Below the pieces are notes generated by a model. The model saw only the letters and a list, made by a program, of their open reading frames with translations. It was not told the origin of the DNA and made no database searches. Positions 62,280 through 64,000 of a stretch of 64,000 nucleotides of DNA are shown here, piece after piece (position 1 is the first letter of the stretch; every line of letters begins with the position of its first letter). A program made the translations under genes and the position numbers. The stretch lies in NCBI GenBank assembly GCA_965368185.1, contig CBDULZ010000005.1:1-64000 (forward strand), given 5' to 3'. Origin of the DNA: Kriegella sp965368185 (GTDB taxonomy: Bacteria > Bacteroidota > Bacteroidia > Flavobacteriales > Flavobacteriaceae).

Positions 62280-62342
62280 AATTTTGTTGACGAGATTAAA
62301 TCGTATCAAATTTAAGCATTCCCTCGCTTAAAAACGCTTTAT

Positions 62343-63050
62343 TTAGCCATTGTTAATTAGGGCTACCGTTGTGCAGGCTACCACTGCAGCTGTTTCGGTA
62401 CGCAATCGTGTTTTGCCAAGAGAAACGGGTACAAACCCTTTTTCGCGGGCCAAGGTTATTTCACGTCTTGAGAAATCTCCTTCAGGACCTATTAAAATTG
62501 TCAAGTCTTTATCAGGGGCTACCACACGTTTTAGTTCTGTTCTTTCATTCTCATCACAATGGGCTATAAATAATAGGTCGCTTCGACTTTGTTCCATAAA
62601 GTCTTTGAAGCTGATAGCAGGGTTTAGTCTTGGTAAAAAGGTCTGTAGCGATTGCTTCATCGCCGATAGCACTACTTTTTGCAAACGGTCAGGTTTAACC
62701 ACCTTTCTTTCCGATTGTTCACATATGATCGGCGTAATTTCGTTTACGCCTATTTCGGTCGCTTTTTCTAGGAACCATTCGAACCGGTCATTCATTTTTG
62801 TTGGGGCTACGACCATATGTAGCCAATACCTGTTGGGGTGTTTTCTGTCGTGGGAAACAACTTGGATCTTACACTTTTTGGGGTTTGAATCGACTATTTC
62901 GGCCTCAAAAAGGTCACCTTTACCGTTGGTGATATGAAGGAGGTCGCCTTGCTTTTTGCGAAGCACTTTAATGATGTGTCTGCTTTCCTCCGAAGGAAAG
63001 ACTACTTGAGAAACACTACTATCTAAAGTGGCATTGTAAAATAGTTGCAT
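62343..63050 (-). CDS. rsmE: 16S rRNA (uracil-1498-N3)-methyltransferase
   Basis: 235 residues from the ATG at 63050, giving MQLFYNATLDSSVSQVVFP; a longer frame to 63104 has no homologous sequence. RsmE methylates U1498 of 16S rRNA. SPOUT-knot motifs are FLEKATEIGVNEITPIICE near residue 93, LIGPEGDFSRREITLA near residue 183 and SLGKTRLRTETAAVVA near residue 210. It is the first gene of the reverse unit rsmE-DUF4159-AI-2E-methyltransferase, if transcribed through the short gaps. Confidence 0.95.
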   Translation of the reverse strand: MQLFYNATLDSSVSQVVFPSEESRHIIKVLRKKQGDLLHITNGKGDLFEAEIVDSNPKKCKIQVVSHDRKHPNRYWLHMVVAPTKMNDRFEWFLEKATEIGVNEITPIICEQSERKVVKPDRLQKVVLSAMKQSLQTFLPRLNPAISFKDFMEQSRSDLLFIAHCDENERTELKRVVAPDKDLTILIGPEGDFSRREITLAREKGFVPVSLGKTRLRTETAAVVACTTVALINNG

Positions 63051-63468
63051 GGGAACAATATATGTGGTTGTCGATTTATAGTATAATTTCCAATGGTAAC
63101 CCACCGTTTTTAGTAAAGCCTAAAAAAAGAACCATATCCTAAATTAGGAGGCCTACTAATGCAAATCTATGAAAAAGGTATAATCCTTAAAAAATGAAAA
63201 TGACTTGCAGTATAACGACAGCCATTAAGAATACCGCTTTTTGGCTATATGTATTTTTGCGTGATTTCTACTTTTGCGGTCCAACAATACTAAAAGTGAC
63301 GGTATAATTCTAACTAGGATCGCGGATGCGTGTCAAGTACCCAATTATTAGTAAATGAACCGGTATATGTATTTGGATGAATATTTGTTTGAACGCAGAA
63401 ATTATAGTTCCGAAGTTGCATATTCCTAAACTTCAGGACGGTTTAATCCAACTGATGTTTTCAACAGA
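63051..63468. other. Intergenic region with one unexplained promoter-like box
   Basis: 418 bases between rsmE and the FG-GAP gene on the minus strand. A plus-strand TATTTTTG (63252-63259) matches the -7 consensus, but no gene follows it on that strand. A 37-codon plus frame near 63194 overlaps the box and is not credible. Confidence 0.4.
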
Positions 63469-64000
63469 TCAATCAAATACTCCATTATAGCTGCTGCCCA
63501 TATAACTACCCCATTTAGGTTGATGCGAAAGGGGAACATCAGTATCGATTCGATTGACCTGTAACCCGTCAAACGTAAAGGTCTGTTTTATGTTGGTACC
63601 GTGTATGTAGATTATATCTAAAAAACCGTTGTTGTCCAAGTCGCCCACCCAAGGCGTTGACGCTATGTTGTGCCCCTCACTATTAAGATTTAATTTCGTC
63701 ACCTTTTTTTTGGCAAATTCAATGACCGCCAGATCATTGTAAAAATTTTTTTGGTTCAGGCTATCTAATACTTGGTAATTCATGGGCATTAAAACCTCAT
63801 CACTGCCATCATTGTCAAGATCCACTGCCACAGGTGAACTCATTTGATAAAAGCCCAGCGAGTCTTGTAGCATTATCTGGCCATTTTTTCCATCGACCAT
63901 AAATTGTTTTGACCAATCTAGGTCGGGCCATTTTCCTTGGGCGTACGAAGTAAAAAAGTCAGGAATATCGTCATCGATAAAATTGCCAACGGCGATGGAA
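63469..64000 (-). CDS. FG-GAP/VCBS repeat protein (5' end outside window)
   Basis: An open minus-strand frame ends with TGA at 63471-63469 and runs without a stop to the right edge, about 176 codons; an internal ATG at 63900 is not the start. Repeats of the FG-GAP/VCBS type (integrin-like beta-propeller) are visible: VAVDLDNDGSDEVLMPMNY, WVGDLDNNGFLDIIYIHG and, near the edge, AVGNFIDDDIPDFF. The Asp-rich loops bind calcium in known members. Proteins of this kind are surface or periplasmic. The N-terminus is outside, so export signal and total length are unknown. Confidence 0.8.
   Translation of the reverse strand, partial: SIAVGNFIDDDIPDFFTSYAQGKWPDLDWSKQFMVDGKNGQIMLQDSLGFYQMSSPVAVDLDNDGSDEVLMPMNYQVLDSLNQKNFYNDLAVIEFAKKKVTKLNLNSEGHNIASTPWVGDLDNNGFLDIIYIHGTNIKQTFTFDGLQVNRIDTDVPLSHQPKWGSYMGSSYNGVFD

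Noticed and set aside
63430..63471. Open continuation SVENISWIKPS after the TGA stop of the FG-GAP gene
   Set aside because: Only eleven codons before the next stop, with no homology signal to support read-through or a frame error.

Overview
The window is ordinary chromosomal DNA from a marine-type member of the Flavobacteriaceae (Bacteroidota). The evidence is AT-rich coding with almost no Shine-Dalgarno sites, many promoters with a TAnnTTTG -7 box, a gldI gliding-motility lipoprotein gene, Bacteroidota-typical families (DUF3810, DUF5683, DUF6122, WbqC-like, an oversized signal peptidase I, PG_1098-like methyltransferase, NagB-PIG-L fusion) and a 2930-residue SprB-like surface protein ending in a type B type IX secretion (T9SS) sorting domain. 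The genus cannot be named. I see no tRNA, rRNA, CRISPR array, insertion sequence or prophage.

Layout. 1-2186: end of a molybdenum-cofactor cluster (MoeB-type rhodanese tail, TauE/SafE exporter, moeA). 2248-10997: housekeeping genes (DUF3810 metallopeptidase-like protein, pepD, CBS protein, cyclophilin-FKBP lipoprotein, gldI, nrnA, ndk, DUF721, lipocalin-like lipoprotein, recF). 11125-17328: two forward units (TPR protein-ribH, then small membrane protein-mutL-two rhomboids-EEP hydrolase). 17314-24413: reverse genes for envelope, cell division and chromosome partition (DUF6122, WbqC-like, lepB, dapB, DUF5683, parB, parA, ftsB-like, udk). 24682-25905: Bcr/CflA-type MFS exporter.

25929-31218 is the most accessory-looking part: a non-exported LytM/M23 protein with five C-terminal tandem repeats and a histone-like tail, an 84-residue unknown protein, a stand-alone TIR protein, and a convergent TIR-transmembrane-repeat-SH3 protein. 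These genes are separated by long non-coding gaps. 31628-35620 is an acetate module (acsA, VC_2705-type symporter, DUF4212 subunit).

35720-47855 holds a peptidoglycan and amino-sugar recycling set: anmK, nagZ-like GH3, ampG-like permease, nagB-PIG-L fusion, a divergent DeoR regulator and murQ. Together they would import muropeptides, cleave GlcNAc from them, phosphorylate anhydroMurNAc, remove its lactyl ether and deaminate GlcN-6-P. NagA is not in the window. Two sugar-oxidation-like genes (DUF1080/PA14 lipoprotein and propeller-cupredoxin protein) are inserted in this set. A cytochrome c and a PQQ-type sugar dehydrogenase follow it.

49583-58375 is the giant adhesin-like gene. The window ends with a lipoprotein esterase, a THUMP-like methyltransferase, an AI-2E family permease, DUF4159, rsmE and the 3' part of an FG-GAP repeat gene that runs off the end.
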